The translations under genes were made by a program, and so were the position numbers. From the NCBI GenBank assembly GCA_947165085.1, contig CAMUZA010000012.1, positions 1-36,475 on the forward strand: a stretch of DNA of 36,475 bases, given 5' to 3'. Positions 1-6,805 of the stretch are shown here, piece by piece. Under the pieces are notes generated by a model that was given only the letters and a program-made list of their open reading frames with translations, ran no database searches and was not told the DNA's origin. How positions within the stretch are numbered: the first letter of the stretch is position 1; every line of letters starts with the position of its first letter. The DNA is from an uncultured Clostridia bacterium (GTDB lineage Bacteria; Bacillota; Clostridia; Oscillospirales; Oscillospiraceae).

Positions 1-29
1 AGCTGCGTCTTCGCTGTTTTTTGATAAGC

Positions 30-1745
30 TCATTTCTCCAGCAGGGCGTCCAGACGGTGCAGAACGGCGGCGGCTTCGGCGCGGGTCGCGGTGCTCTTCG
101 GCGCGAAGCGGTTATTCCCCTGCCCGCGGATGATCTCCGTCTGTACGAGGCGCGCCACGCTGTCGCGCGCCCATGCGCCGATGTCCTCCGTGTCTGCAAA
201 GGTCAGCTCCGCCGGTTCGATCTCTTTTCCGAGCGCAGTCATAAGGCGGTCAAGGATCGCGCACATTTCCTCGCGCGTGATCTTGTTGTTCGGTCGGAAC
301 GTGCCGTCCTCATAGCCGTTGACTACGCTGTTGCGCGCCGCCCAGTAGACGGAGTCCTCATACCACGTCTTTTCGGGAATATCCGTGAAGGTAAGCTCGC
401 AGACCTCCTTCGTCAGAGGCGCGGCGTTCATCATACGGTAGAGCATCGTCACGAACATCGCTCTGGTCAGGCTCGTGTTCGGCTCATAGACGTGCGGTGC
501 GGTGCCGTTCAGAAGTCCGTTGACCGCCGCGAAATCTATCTCTGCAAAGTACCAGTCCGACGGTTTAACGTCGACGAACAGCGTGCCGTTTTCGGATACG
601 TAGTAATACTTCGGCGCGGTGCCGATACCCATGCCCATCACGCGGAACGCGATCTGTCCGGTATAACGGGCAAACGGCTCCGTATATTTTTTGCTGTTTA
701 CCGTCGGCTCCGAGCCGTCTGTCGTGTAGAAAATATCTGTGTCCGGATTTGGATTCACGAAAACGAACATGCCGTCTTCGACCGTCAGGAGCGGCTCAAT
801 CGAAGGATTGCCGGCAACGGTCACGCTGACCGTTTCGCTGCGGCTGCCGTTGAGATCGTACGCCGCGCAGCACTTTATCGTCTGCCCCGGCGCGGCGGTA
901 AAGGGTTCGGTATAAAGTCTACCATTTTCCGCCGGTTCAGAGCCGTCCGTGGTATAGTAAACGCTCGTTCCGTTCTGCGACGACAGCGTCACCTCCATGC
1001 CGCCGTAAACCGCTTTTTGCTCAAATGACGGCTCGGCGATCGGACCGAGATCCGTGCCGTTCGGCTTGCAGGAGACGTAGAGCTTGCCGTCACAGGTCGT
1101 CACGCCGCGGCGTCGGAACAGTTCCTTGATCGTCACAAATTCGTAGCCCTGCGCCTGCAGGATATCGACTGCCCGCAGCGCACCCGGGATCGTCGTGCTG
1201 TGGATATCGTGAACGAGGATGATCGCGCCGTCAAAGGCTGCGTTAACAATTCTGCTGCATACGGTGTCCGCGTTCCGGTCGCGCCAGTCCACCGGATCGA
1301 TCGACCAGTTGAACGCCGGTCTGCCGATGATTGACAGCACTCTGGCGTTGTAATCGCCGTAGGGCGGGCGCAGATCGTACTTGAATTCTTTTCCAAGGAT
1401 CCCGTTCAGAAGCGCGTCCGTTCTTGATAGCTGCGAGCTGATTTCCTCGTCCGTTTTTGCGGTGAGCTGCACGTGACTGTATGTATGCTGCGCGACCTGA
1501 TGCCCTTCGCGATATTCGCGGCGCACCAAATCGGGGTTGGCATTCGCCATCTCGCCGAGGACGAAGAACGTCGCTTTTGCGCCGCGCTCCTTCAGTCCGT
1601 CCAAAAGCCGCGGCGTGTAATAGTAATTCGGACCGTCGTCAAAGGTCAGCGCGATCAGCTTCCCGCCCTTCACCGCCGACGCCGTCATCGGGAGCATCGT
1701 CAGCAGGCAAGCTATCGTCAACACTATCACAAGAATTCTCTTCAT
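30..1745 (-). CDS. SLH-anchored polysaccharide deacetylase (PdaA-like NodB domain)
   Basis: Secreted carbohydrate esterase family 4 enzyme expected to remove acetyl groups from peptidoglycan or another cell-surface glycan. Residues 1-24 are a signal peptide. The NodB domain (about 30-215) shows the full motif set: TFDDGP (34-39), metal-binding HTYSH (87-91), RPPYG (126-130), DPVDW (150-154) and LVHD (177-180). Two chitobiase C-terminal-like repeats follow, each with YYTTDGSEP or FYTTDGSEP, then three S-layer homology domains (about 393-571) that should tether the protein to the wall. Start ATG has AGAGGAG 8 bases upstream. It is last in the nnrD-alr operon, and its first 107 bases overlap the end of the preceding gene in another frame. 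A cortex (muramic-lactam) role is only inferred from the GerS-like neighbour; SLH anchoring fits a vegetative wall enzyme equally well. Confidence 0.88.
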   Translation of the reverse strand: MKRILVIVLTIACLLTMLPMTASAVKGGKLIALTFDDGPNYYYTPRLLDGLKERGAKATFFVLGEMANANPDLVRREYREGHQVAQHTYSHVQLTAKTDEEISSQLSRTDALLNGILGKEFKYDLRPPYGDYNARVLSIIGRPAFNWSIDPVDWRDRNADTVCSRIVNAAFDGAIILVHDIHSTTIPGALRAVDILQAQGYEFVTIKELFRRRGVTTCDGKLYVSCKPNGTDLGPIAEPSFEQKAVYGGMEVTLSSQNGTSVYYTTDGSEPAENGRLYTEPFTAAPGQTIKCCAAYDLNGSRSETVSVTVAGNPSIEPLLTVEDGMFVFVNPNPDTDIFYTTDGSEPTVNSKKYTEPFARYTGQIAFRVMGMGIGTAPKYYYVSENGTLFVDVKPSDWYFAEIDFAAVNGLLNGTAPHVYEPNTSLTRAMFVTMLYRMMNAAPLTKEVCELTFTDIPEKTWYEDSVYWAARNSVVNGYEDGTFRPNNKITREEMCAILDRLMTALGKEIEPAELTFADTEDIGAWARDSVARLVQTEIIRGQGNNRFAPKSTATRAEAAAVLHRLDALLEK

Positions 1746-2229
1746 CTGTCTGTTCTCCTCTTTCTGTCTTTATCTCCGGGAGCGTGCCGTCCGGCAGCAG
1801 CGTAAGCAGCAGCAGCTCCCTGCCGAACATGGTCTCCGTATGCATGTATTGCGCCCATGCAGGCAGCTTCACCGCCTCCTGCGGCGGCAGAAGCAGGTCG
1901 ATCCCGTCCTGCGACGGACGGATATATCCTTCTGCGATCGGCACGCCGTCGGCTTCTCCGCGCCACGGCAGCCATTGCCCGCGCGGAATACTCGCGGCGA
2001 CGGCAAAGCCGATCCCGTCCGGCAGGCGGTTTTTCGGCAGCCGCGTCCGCAGCTTGCCCGCTGCGTCAGGGATACCGAGGTATTCCGACTTCCATTTCTG
2101 CCCGACGAATACCCGACGAATCCGTTCCCTGCTCTTCGTCAGTTCGCAGGCGATGTCATAGAACAACCCGTCCGGCGTGATCTGAAGCGTGCCGACCGGC
2201 TGTTCTCCCTCAAAAACCGTAAGTTCCAT
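1639..2229 (-). CDS. Unknown 196-residue protein with acidic out-of-frame tail
   Basis: I do not recognise this protein. No signal peptide or membrane segment is visible. The body (residues 1 to about 155) is compositionally ordinary, beta-rich looking, with motifs such as VFVGQKWKSEYLGIP and RGQWLPWRGEADG. The last 35-40 residues turn into an Asp/Glu/Gly-rich low-complexity tail. That tail is exactly where the reading frame enters the signal-peptide coding region of the downstream deacetylase, so it may be a by-product of a lost stop codon. The start was set at ATG 2229 (GGGAGG upstream, 9 bases away) instead of an upstream start at 2313 that would run into mazF. The gene is in the same operon as mazF and alr. 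Confidence 0.6.
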   Translation of the reverse strand: MELTVFEGEQPVGTLQITPDGLFYDIACELTKSRERIRRVFVGQKWKSEYLGIPDAAGKLRTRLPKNRLPDGIGFAVAASIPRGQWLPWRGEADGVPIAEGYIRPSQDGIDLLLPPQEAVKLPAWAQYMHTETMFGRELLLLTLLPDGTLPEIKTERGEQTDEENSCDSVDDSLPADDAPDDGVGGEGREADRADL

Positions 2230-2235
2230 AGCAGA

Positions 2236-2266
2236 ATCCCTCCCGCACAGTCTATGCGAGAGGGAT
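2236..2266 (-). other. Stem-loop covering the ribosome binding site of the 1639-2229 gene
   Basis: On the minus strand ATCCCTC (2260-2266) pairs with GAGGGAT (2236-2242), extended inside by CGC/GCG around a nine-base loop. The 3' arm contains the GGGAGG ribosome binding site of the downstream gene. No T-run follows, so it is a poor terminator. It could lower translation of the two distal genes relative to mazF, or mark an RNA-processing point. Pairing is read directly from sequence; function is inferred. Confidence 0.4.
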
Positions 2267-2272
2267 CGTACA

Positions 2273-2629
2273 TTATGCCTTCGGTAAGCCGAAGCTGACC
2301 GCGATCGCCTCATCGATACGGCTCATCATTCCTTCATCCAGCCGCCCCATGTGCTCGCGCAGCCTGCGCTTATCAATGGTGCGGATCTGCTCGAGCAGCA
2401 CCACGGAATCCTTTGTCAGACCGGCGCTGCGTCCTGACAGCTCGATATGCGTCGGGAGCTTTGCCTTGTTTGTCTGACTGGTAATCGCCGCCGCGATGAC
2501 CGTCGGCGAATGCTTGTTGCCGGTATCGTTCTGCACGATCAGGACGGGTCTGGTACCCCCCTGCTCGCTGCCAACCACCGGACTCAGATCCGCATAGAAG
2601 ATGTCGCCTCTCTTTACGGTTGTATCCAT
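2273..2629 (-). CDS. MazF/PemK-type endoribonuclease (EndoA-like)
   Basis: Type II toxin-family sequence-specific mRNA interferase. The 118-residue protein has the family pattern [19 protein letters not shown] near the N-terminus (positions 6-24, with the conserved Gly-Arg-Pro stretch continuing after it), the [12 protein letters not shown] strand, and the [13 protein letters not shown] segment typical of B. subtilis EndoA/NdoA. Start ATG 2629 has GGAG 10 bases upstream; the in-frame GTG at 2638 sits on top of that site and is less likely. It follows alr, as in B. subtilis alr-ndoAI-ndoA, but the 111-base gap to alr holds no antitoxin gene of usual size. Cytoplasmic. Function as a toxin here is unproven. 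Confidence 0.88.
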   Translation of the reverse strand: MDTTVKRGDIFYADLSPVVGSEQGGTRPVLIVQNDTGNKHSPTVIAAAITSQTNKAKLPTHIELSGRSAGLTKDSVVLLEQIRTIDKRRLREHMGRLDEGMMSRIDEAIAVSFGLPKA

Positions 2630-2749
2630 TTGCTTCACGCTCCGTAATTTGTCTCCGGGCTACATCTCATTCTATGTAACCCGATGACCTTATTCTCCCA
2701 CGCAGAAGCAAGAATTATTCAGCGGAACTCCGCTTCATTCTATGCCGGA

Positions 2750-3925
2750 TCAGACAATATATTGCAGAATCTCCGTCTGATTCTCACCGTCCATATAGAT
2801 CCGCGGAATTCTCTTATTGATCCCGCAGAGAATCTCGTACGGGATCGTGTTGAGGCGGCAGGACAGGCTGTCGACCTCGATGCTGTCGTCTCCGTCCTCT
2901 CCAAAGACCGTTACGGCGTCGCCGACCTTCGCGTCCGGCACCTTGGTCACGTCGATCATGCACATATCCATGCAGATCCTGCCGATCTGCGGCACGCGCC
3001 TGCCGTGCAGCAGGAAGGAAATGTTGTTCGAGAAACTCCGCGGCAGACCGTCGGCATAGCCGATGCCGACCACGGCGATCCGTTCCGGTTCCTCCGTCGT
3101 GTAGGTCCTGCCATAGCTGACCGTGATGTTCGGCTCGAAATCGCGGATCTGGAAGATCGTCGAGCGAAGCGACATTACCGGCTTCAGATCGATCATCCCG
3201 CGCAGATCGCCGGACGGCAGAACGCCGTAGGTCGCGATGCCTGGGCGGATCATATCCAGCGCATACTCCGGATAGAGGATGCTCGCGCCGCTGTTGCAGC
3301 AGTGACGGATCTCAGGGCGAATACCCGCGCCGTCCAGCGCAGAGAGCATCGCGGTAAAGCGTTCAAACTGCGTGCGCGTAAAATTCGCGTCCGCGCCGTC
3401 GATGGAATCCGCAACGGGAAAATGGGTGAAAATGCCCTCAATATGCAGATTCTCCATCTGCGCGATCTCTTTGAGCTCGTCGATCGTCTTAGGATGATCG
3501 TAGGCAAAGAAGCCGAGGCGCGACATGCCGGTGTCGAGCTTGATATGCACGTGGAGCTTGCGGCGCAGACCGCTGAGCTGTTCGTTCAGGCTGCGGGCGT
3601 ATTCGAGGCTGTGTACCTCCTGCCGAAGACCCATTTTGGAAAGATCCTCCGCAAATTTGACGGGCGTATAGCCGAGGATCAGGATCGGGCCGCGGATGCC
3701 GCCGTAGCGGAGCTGCGCTGCTTCTTCGATATTGGAAACGGCAAGGTACTCCGCGCCCAGCTCCGTCAGATGACGGCTGACCGGCACCGCCCCGTGACCG
3801 TAGGCGTCCGCCTTGACCACGCCCAGAAAGCGGCAGCCGGACGGTGCCTTTGCCCGCAGCGCCCGATAGTTGTGGTTTAAGTTGTCGAGCGAGATATCCG
3901 CCCACGTTCTCTTTAAGTATTCCAT
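2750..3925 (-). CDS. alr: Alanine racemase
   Basis: PLP enzyme interconverting L- and D-alanine, feeding D-Ala into peptidoglycan; in sporeformers a copy can also be spore-associated and limit alanine-triggered germination. The 391-residue length is normal. Lys38 in VKADAYGHG is the PLP-binding lysine. Other family stretches are HIKLDTGMSRLGF, the THFPVADS region, RPGIATYGVLPS and the C-terminal VGIGYADGLPR, followed by RVPQIGRICMDMCMIDVT. ATG start has GAGGG upstream. It lies 12 bases after the GerS-like lipoprotein gene, an arrangement known from the C. difficile gerS-alr2 operon and from B. subtilis ydcC-alr. Confidence 0.97.
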   Translation of the reverse strand: MEYLKRTWADISLDNLNHNYRALRAKAPSGCRFLGVVKADAYGHGAVPVSRHLTELGAEYLAVSNIEEAAQLRYGGIRGPILILGYTPVKFAEDLSKMGLRQEVHSLEYARSLNEQLSGLRRKLHVHIKLDTGMSRLGFFAYDHPKTIDELKEIAQMENLHIEGIFTHFPVADSIDGADANFTRTQFERFTAMLSALDGAGIRPEIRHCCNSGASILYPEYALDMIRPGIATYGVLPSGDLRGMIDLKPVMSLRSTIFQIRDFEPNITVSYGRTYTTEEPERIAVVGIGYADGLPRSFSNNISFLLHGRRVPQIGRICMDMCMIDVTKVPDAKVGDAVTVFGEDGDDSIEVDSLSCRLNTIPYEILCGINKRIPRIYMDGENQTEILQYIV

Positions 3926-3937
3926 CGCGTTTTTCCC

Positions 3938-4498
3938 TCAATGTAACGAAAAATCAGATAGTTCCAGTTTCAAAATCCGCTGATTATTATAGCACACTTC
4001 GGCAAGAATTGGTAGGTCATTTTTTAAGTATGTGTCGATCAGCAGTCGCTTTTCATCGAAATCCTTTTCATAGGTCACGCGGTAAACGTCCTCTTCCCAG
4101 CCTGCCGCAGAGATATACTCGCCGCTCCAGCAGATCGCCGTCAGCGCAGGCGCGGCGGCGGGGTTGACGTTTCCGCTGGCAAGCAGTCCGAAATCCACGG
4201 ACATGCCGTCGTAGGTGATCTTCCCGCCGTGTTCCGTAACGGAGGCGGTGATCCCCGCAATCGTCTCCGGCTCCGTGAGCGTCAGAACCGCCGTGCCGTC
4301 CGTGCTGTAGTCACAGTCAACGGCAAACCGCTCGACCGTCTCTCCGAAATCCGCCTCAATCCCCGCGTGAAACGAGCATCCGCCCGCCTGCAGGATCGCC
4401 GCGCGGAATTCGATCGCAGGATCCAGGACTTCTTCTTCCTTTGCGCAGCCGGCAAACAGCAGCGCACATAGCGTCAGTACGGCAAAAACTCGCCGCAA
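3938..4498 (-). CDS. GerS/YdcC-like lipoprotein
   Basis: 186-residue predicted lipoprotein. A short signal peptide ends in the lipobox LFAGC, giving a lipid-modified Cys18. The rest reads as beta-strand-rich with repeated short hydrophobic strands (for example AVLTLTEPETIAGITASV) consistent with a LolA-like fold. I identify it mainly by context plus general character: in C. difficile the germination lipoprotein GerS is encoded directly before alr2, and in B. subtilis lipoprotein YdcC is directly before alr. Known for that family: GerS partners the amidase CwlD in making cortex muramic-lactam. Start is a TTG at 4498, 14 bases after the nnrD stop, with GGGGTG upstream. Sequence similarity to GerS itself was not tested. 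Confidence 0.6.
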   Translation of the reverse strand: MRRVFAVLTLCALLFAGCAKEEEVLDPAIEFRAAILQAGGCSFHAGIEADFGETVERFAVDCDYSTDGTAVLTLTEPETIAGITASVTEHGGKITYDGMSVDFGLLASGNVNPAAAPALTAICWSGEYISAAGWEEDVYRVTYEKDFDEKRLLIDTYLKNDLPILAEVCYNNQRILKLELSDFSLH

Positions 4499-4512
4499 GC
4501 TGTGTCACACCC

Positions 4513-5382
4513 CTATTTCAGTAGTCGCGGAAGGCGCTCGATCAGGTCGGTCGGGAGCATGCCGTACTGCCCTATCTCCCTCGCGCACAGGTCGCCGGCT
4601 GTGCCGTGCAGCCATGCCGCAGCGGCGGCGGCCTGCGTCGGATTCAATCCCTGCCCAAGCAGAGAAACGATGATCCCCGCCAGCGCGTCTCCGCTGCCCC
4701 CCGTCGCCATACCGGGGTTTCCGCAGCAATTGACATAGAGACCGCCGTCACCGCAGACAAGCGTTCTGTGACCCTTGAGCAGAACGGTCGCGCCGGTCTT
4801 CCGATACAGATCCACCGCGCCGGAGGCTCTGCCTTTTTCCAGACTCCCGCCCAGACGCAGGAATTCGCCTTCATGCGGCGTCAGGATGACCGGACATGCC
4901 GCACCGCGCAGTAAATCTATATGCCCGTCCAGCACGTTTATGCCATCTGCGTCGAGCACGACCGGACATGACGCATGCTCCAGTACCGCGCGAACGACTG
5001 CCGCCGTTCCCTCGCCTTGACCGAGACCGCAGCCGATCAGACAGGCGTCGGCTTTATTCAATCGTTCCAGAACGTCGTCGACGGCGGCTTTTGACAACAT
5101 GCCGCTTTCGTCCGGCAGCGGGAAGACCATCGGCTCGGTGAGCCCGGACGCGACGACCGGATAAACACTGCCCGGCACGCCGAGAAAGACCAGTCCCGCA
5201 CCGGTGCGCACCGCCGCTCTTGCAACGAGCGCCGGCGCGCCGGTATAACCGACCGCGCCGCAGAGCAAAAGCAGCCTGCCGTAGTCGCCCTTATGGGTAT
5301 CTGCCGGACGTTCCGGAAGCCAGCGCGCGATCGTTTTCTCATTGACTGTGCGGTAATTCGCATGCAGATGGACCGTCGCCAT
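4513..5382 (-). CDS. nnrD: ADP-dependent (S)-NAD(P)H-hydrate dehydratase
   Basis: Nucleotide-repair enzyme that uses ADP to restore NADH or NADPH from the hydrated, damaged form. The 289-residue protein corresponds to the C-terminal half of YjeF-type bifunctional enzymes. Visible family signatures: PVVLDADGINVL, ILTPHEGEFLRLGG, the VLLKGHRTLV strand, and the nucleotide-binding NPGMATGGSGDALAG. The NnrE epimerase domain is not fused and no nnrE is in the window. First gene of the operon, behind a strong promoter and a GGGGAG ribosome binding site. A one-domain NnrD beside alr is common in Firmicutes. Confidence 0.93.
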   Translation of the reverse strand: MATVHLHANYRTVNEKTIARWLPERPADTHKGDYGRLLLLCGAVGYTGAPALVARAAVRTGAGLVFLGVPGSVYPVVASGLTEPMVFPLPDESGMLSKAAVDDVLERLNKADACLIGCGLGQGEGTAAVVRAVLEHASCPVVLDADGINVLDGHIDLLRGAACPVILTPHEGEFLRLGGSLEKGRASGAVDLYRKTGATVLLKGHRTLVCGDGGLYVNCCGNPGMATGGSGDALAGIIVSLLGQGLNPTQAAAAAAWLHGTAGDLCAREIGQYGMLPTDLIERLPRLLK

Positions 5383-5408
5383 AACCCTCTCCCCTTTCTT
5401 CTGTTACT

Positions 5409-5436
5409 ATTATAATCCGATTGGAAAAATAGTCAA
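5409..5436 (-). promoter_or_regulatory. Sigma-A type promoter of the nnrD-alr operon
   Basis: Minus-strand TTGACT (5431-5436), 16-base spacer, then a perfect TATAAT (5409-5414), 27 bases before the nnrD ATG. It is divergent from the pheST leader promoter, with the two -35 boxes only 8 bases apart. Confidence 0.8.
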
Positions 5437-5444
5437 ATCTTTGC

Positions 5445-5473
5445 TTGCATATTCTGCATATCTGTGCTAAAAT
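5445..5473 (+). promoter_or_regulatory. Promoter of the pheST T-box transcript
   Basis: TTGCAT (5445-5450), 17-base spacer, TAAAAT (5468-5473) preceded by TGC, making an extended -10 element. Transcription should begin near 5480, just before the T-box Stem I. Confidence 0.8.
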
Positions 5474-5490
5474 AGCGTCGCAATAGAAAG

Positions 5491-5724
5491 GCTATGATCG
5501 GGCCGTCGGCTGTTCGGCGCAGCTTCAGAGAGGACGCGGTTGCTGTAAGCGTCTGCTGTGAACAGTTCGGCTTTCTCCCGTGAGCTGTCGCGCTGAAATG
5601 CAGAGGATAGGCGCGGACGGGTCGCTCCGTTATCAGTCAGAGTGCGCCGTGTCAGCGGCGAATTGCGGGTGGTACCGCGGAAGCATGTCTTTCGTCCCCA
5701 ATCGGGCGGAGGGCATATTTTTTT
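5491..5724 (+). promoter_or_regulatory. T-box leader (tRNA-Phe sensing) of pheST
   Basis: Classic T-box riboswitch that reads uncharged tRNA and controls a terminator. Seen directly: the AGAGAGGA motif (about 5527-5534), a distal Stem I hairpin with GACGC/GCGTC arms, a candidate Phe specifier codon TTC (5566-5568) followed by a purine, and the T-box sequence GCGGGTGGTACCGCG (5665-5679), whose TGGT can pair with the ACCA end of tRNA-Phe. A terminator hairpin follows (arms 5685-5697 and 5704-5716, with G-T pairs) and then a T-run at 5718-5724. Uncharged tRNA-Phe should favour the antiterminator and raise pheST expression. Confidence 0.93.
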
Positions 5725-5749
5725 GAAATTTCCGAAAAGGAGAAATGAT

Positions 5750-6793
5750 ATGAGAGAGCAACTGGAAAAAATCAAAGCGTCAGCGCTTGCCGCCATTCAG
5801 AATGCGTCTGTTACGGACGCGCTGGAAGCGGTCCGCGTCGGCGTTCTCGGCAAAAAGGGCGAACTGACCGCAGTGCTCAAGCAGATGGGCAAGCTGTCCG
5901 CCGAGGAGCGTCCCGTCATGGGTCAGCTTGCGAACACCGTCCGCGCGGAATTGGAGAAAAAGCTCGAGGCGCGCAAGGCGGAGCTGGAAGCCGCCGCGCT
6001 CGAAGCGAAGCTGGAGGCGGAGGCGCTCGACGTCACCATTCCCGGCAAAGAAGTGGAGATGGGACATCAGCACCCGATGAACAAGGTGCTGCAGGAGGTC
6101 AAGGAAATCTTCATCGGCATGGGCTACACGATCGTGGACGGTCCCGAGGTCGAGGAAGCCGCCTACAACTTCACCCGCCTGAATATTGAGGAAGGTCATC
6201 CGTCGCGCGACCGCTCCGACACCTTTTACTTTGACGACGACGATAAGGTGCTGCTGCGCACGCAGACCAGTCCCATGCAGATCCGCGTCATGGAGCATCA
6301 GCAGCCGCCCATCCGCATCCTCGCGCCCGGCCGCGTCTTCCGCAAGGATGAAGCCGACGCGACCCACTCTCCGATGTTCCACCAGATCGAAGGTCTGGTC
6401 GTCGACGAGGGAATTACCATGGGAGACCTCAAGGGCGCGCTGGAAACGCTGATCAAGCGGCTGTACGGCGAGGACGCCGTCTGTCGCTTCCGTCCGCACC
6501 ACTTCCCCTTCACCGAGCCGAGCTGCGAAGTCGATATGCAGTGCTTCAAATGCAGAGGCAAGGGTGAGATCGACGGTCAGGTCTGCTCCACCTGCCACGG
6601 CGAGGGCTGGATCGAGCTGCTCGGCGCGGGCATGGTGCATCCGAAGGTGCTCGAAGGCTGCGGCATCGACAGCAAGAAGTACTCCGGCTTTGCCTTCGGC
6701 ATCGGTCTGGAGCGCATGGCGATGGGCCGCCTGAAGCTGAACGATCTGCGTCTGATCTTCGACAACGACGTCCGCTTCTTATCTCAATTCTAA
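5750..6793 (+). CDS. pheS: Phenylalanyl-tRNA synthetase alpha subunit
   Basis: Catalytic subunit of the (alpha-beta)2 enzyme charging tRNA-Phe. 347 residues, starting at ATG 5750 with AAGGAG 7-13 bases upstream. N-terminal coiled-coil tRNA-binding arm (about 1-85, very rich in Ala, Glu, Lys and Leu), then the class II core: motif 2 region FRKDEADATHSPMFHQIEG and motif 3 FGIGLERMAMG. Between them lies a four-cysteine insertion (CFKCRGKGE, then CSTCHGEGW), the zinc-knuckle-like segment usual in Firmicute PheS. Cotranscribed with pheT 12 bases downstream, under T-box control. Confidence 0.98.
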   Translation: MREQLEKIKASALAAIQNASVTDALEAVRVGVLGKKGELTAVLKQMGKLSAEERPVMGQLANTVRAELEKKLEARKAELEAAALEAKLEAEALDVTIPGKEVEMGHQHPMNKVLQEVKEIFIGMGYTIVDGPEVEEAAYNFTRLNIEEGHPSRDRSDTFYFDDDDKVLLRTQTSPMQIRVMEHQQPPIRILAPGRVFRKDEADATHSPMFHQIEGLVVDEGITMGDLKGALETLIKRLYGEDAVCRFRPHHFPFTEPSCEVDMQCFKCRGKGEIDGQVCSTCHGEGWIELLGAGMVHPKVLEGCGIDSKKYSGFAFGIGLERMAMGRLKLNDLRLIFDNDVRFLSQF

Positions 6794-6805
6794 GGAGGTA
6801 CGACA

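Noticed and set aside
2227..2313. Longer start for the 1639-2229 gene at 2313
   Set aside because: It would overlap mazF, and the extra residues are Arg/Ser-rich without a ribosome site.
2639..2749. A short antitoxin gene in the gap between alr and mazF
   Set aside because: No reading frame of useful length with a ribosome site; the gap holds a hairpin (about 2657-2682) and a small palindrome (2721-2734).
5642..5749. Upstream extension of pheS
   Set aside because: This stretch is the T-box terminator region; the AAGGAG-ATG at 5750 gives the normal N-terminus.
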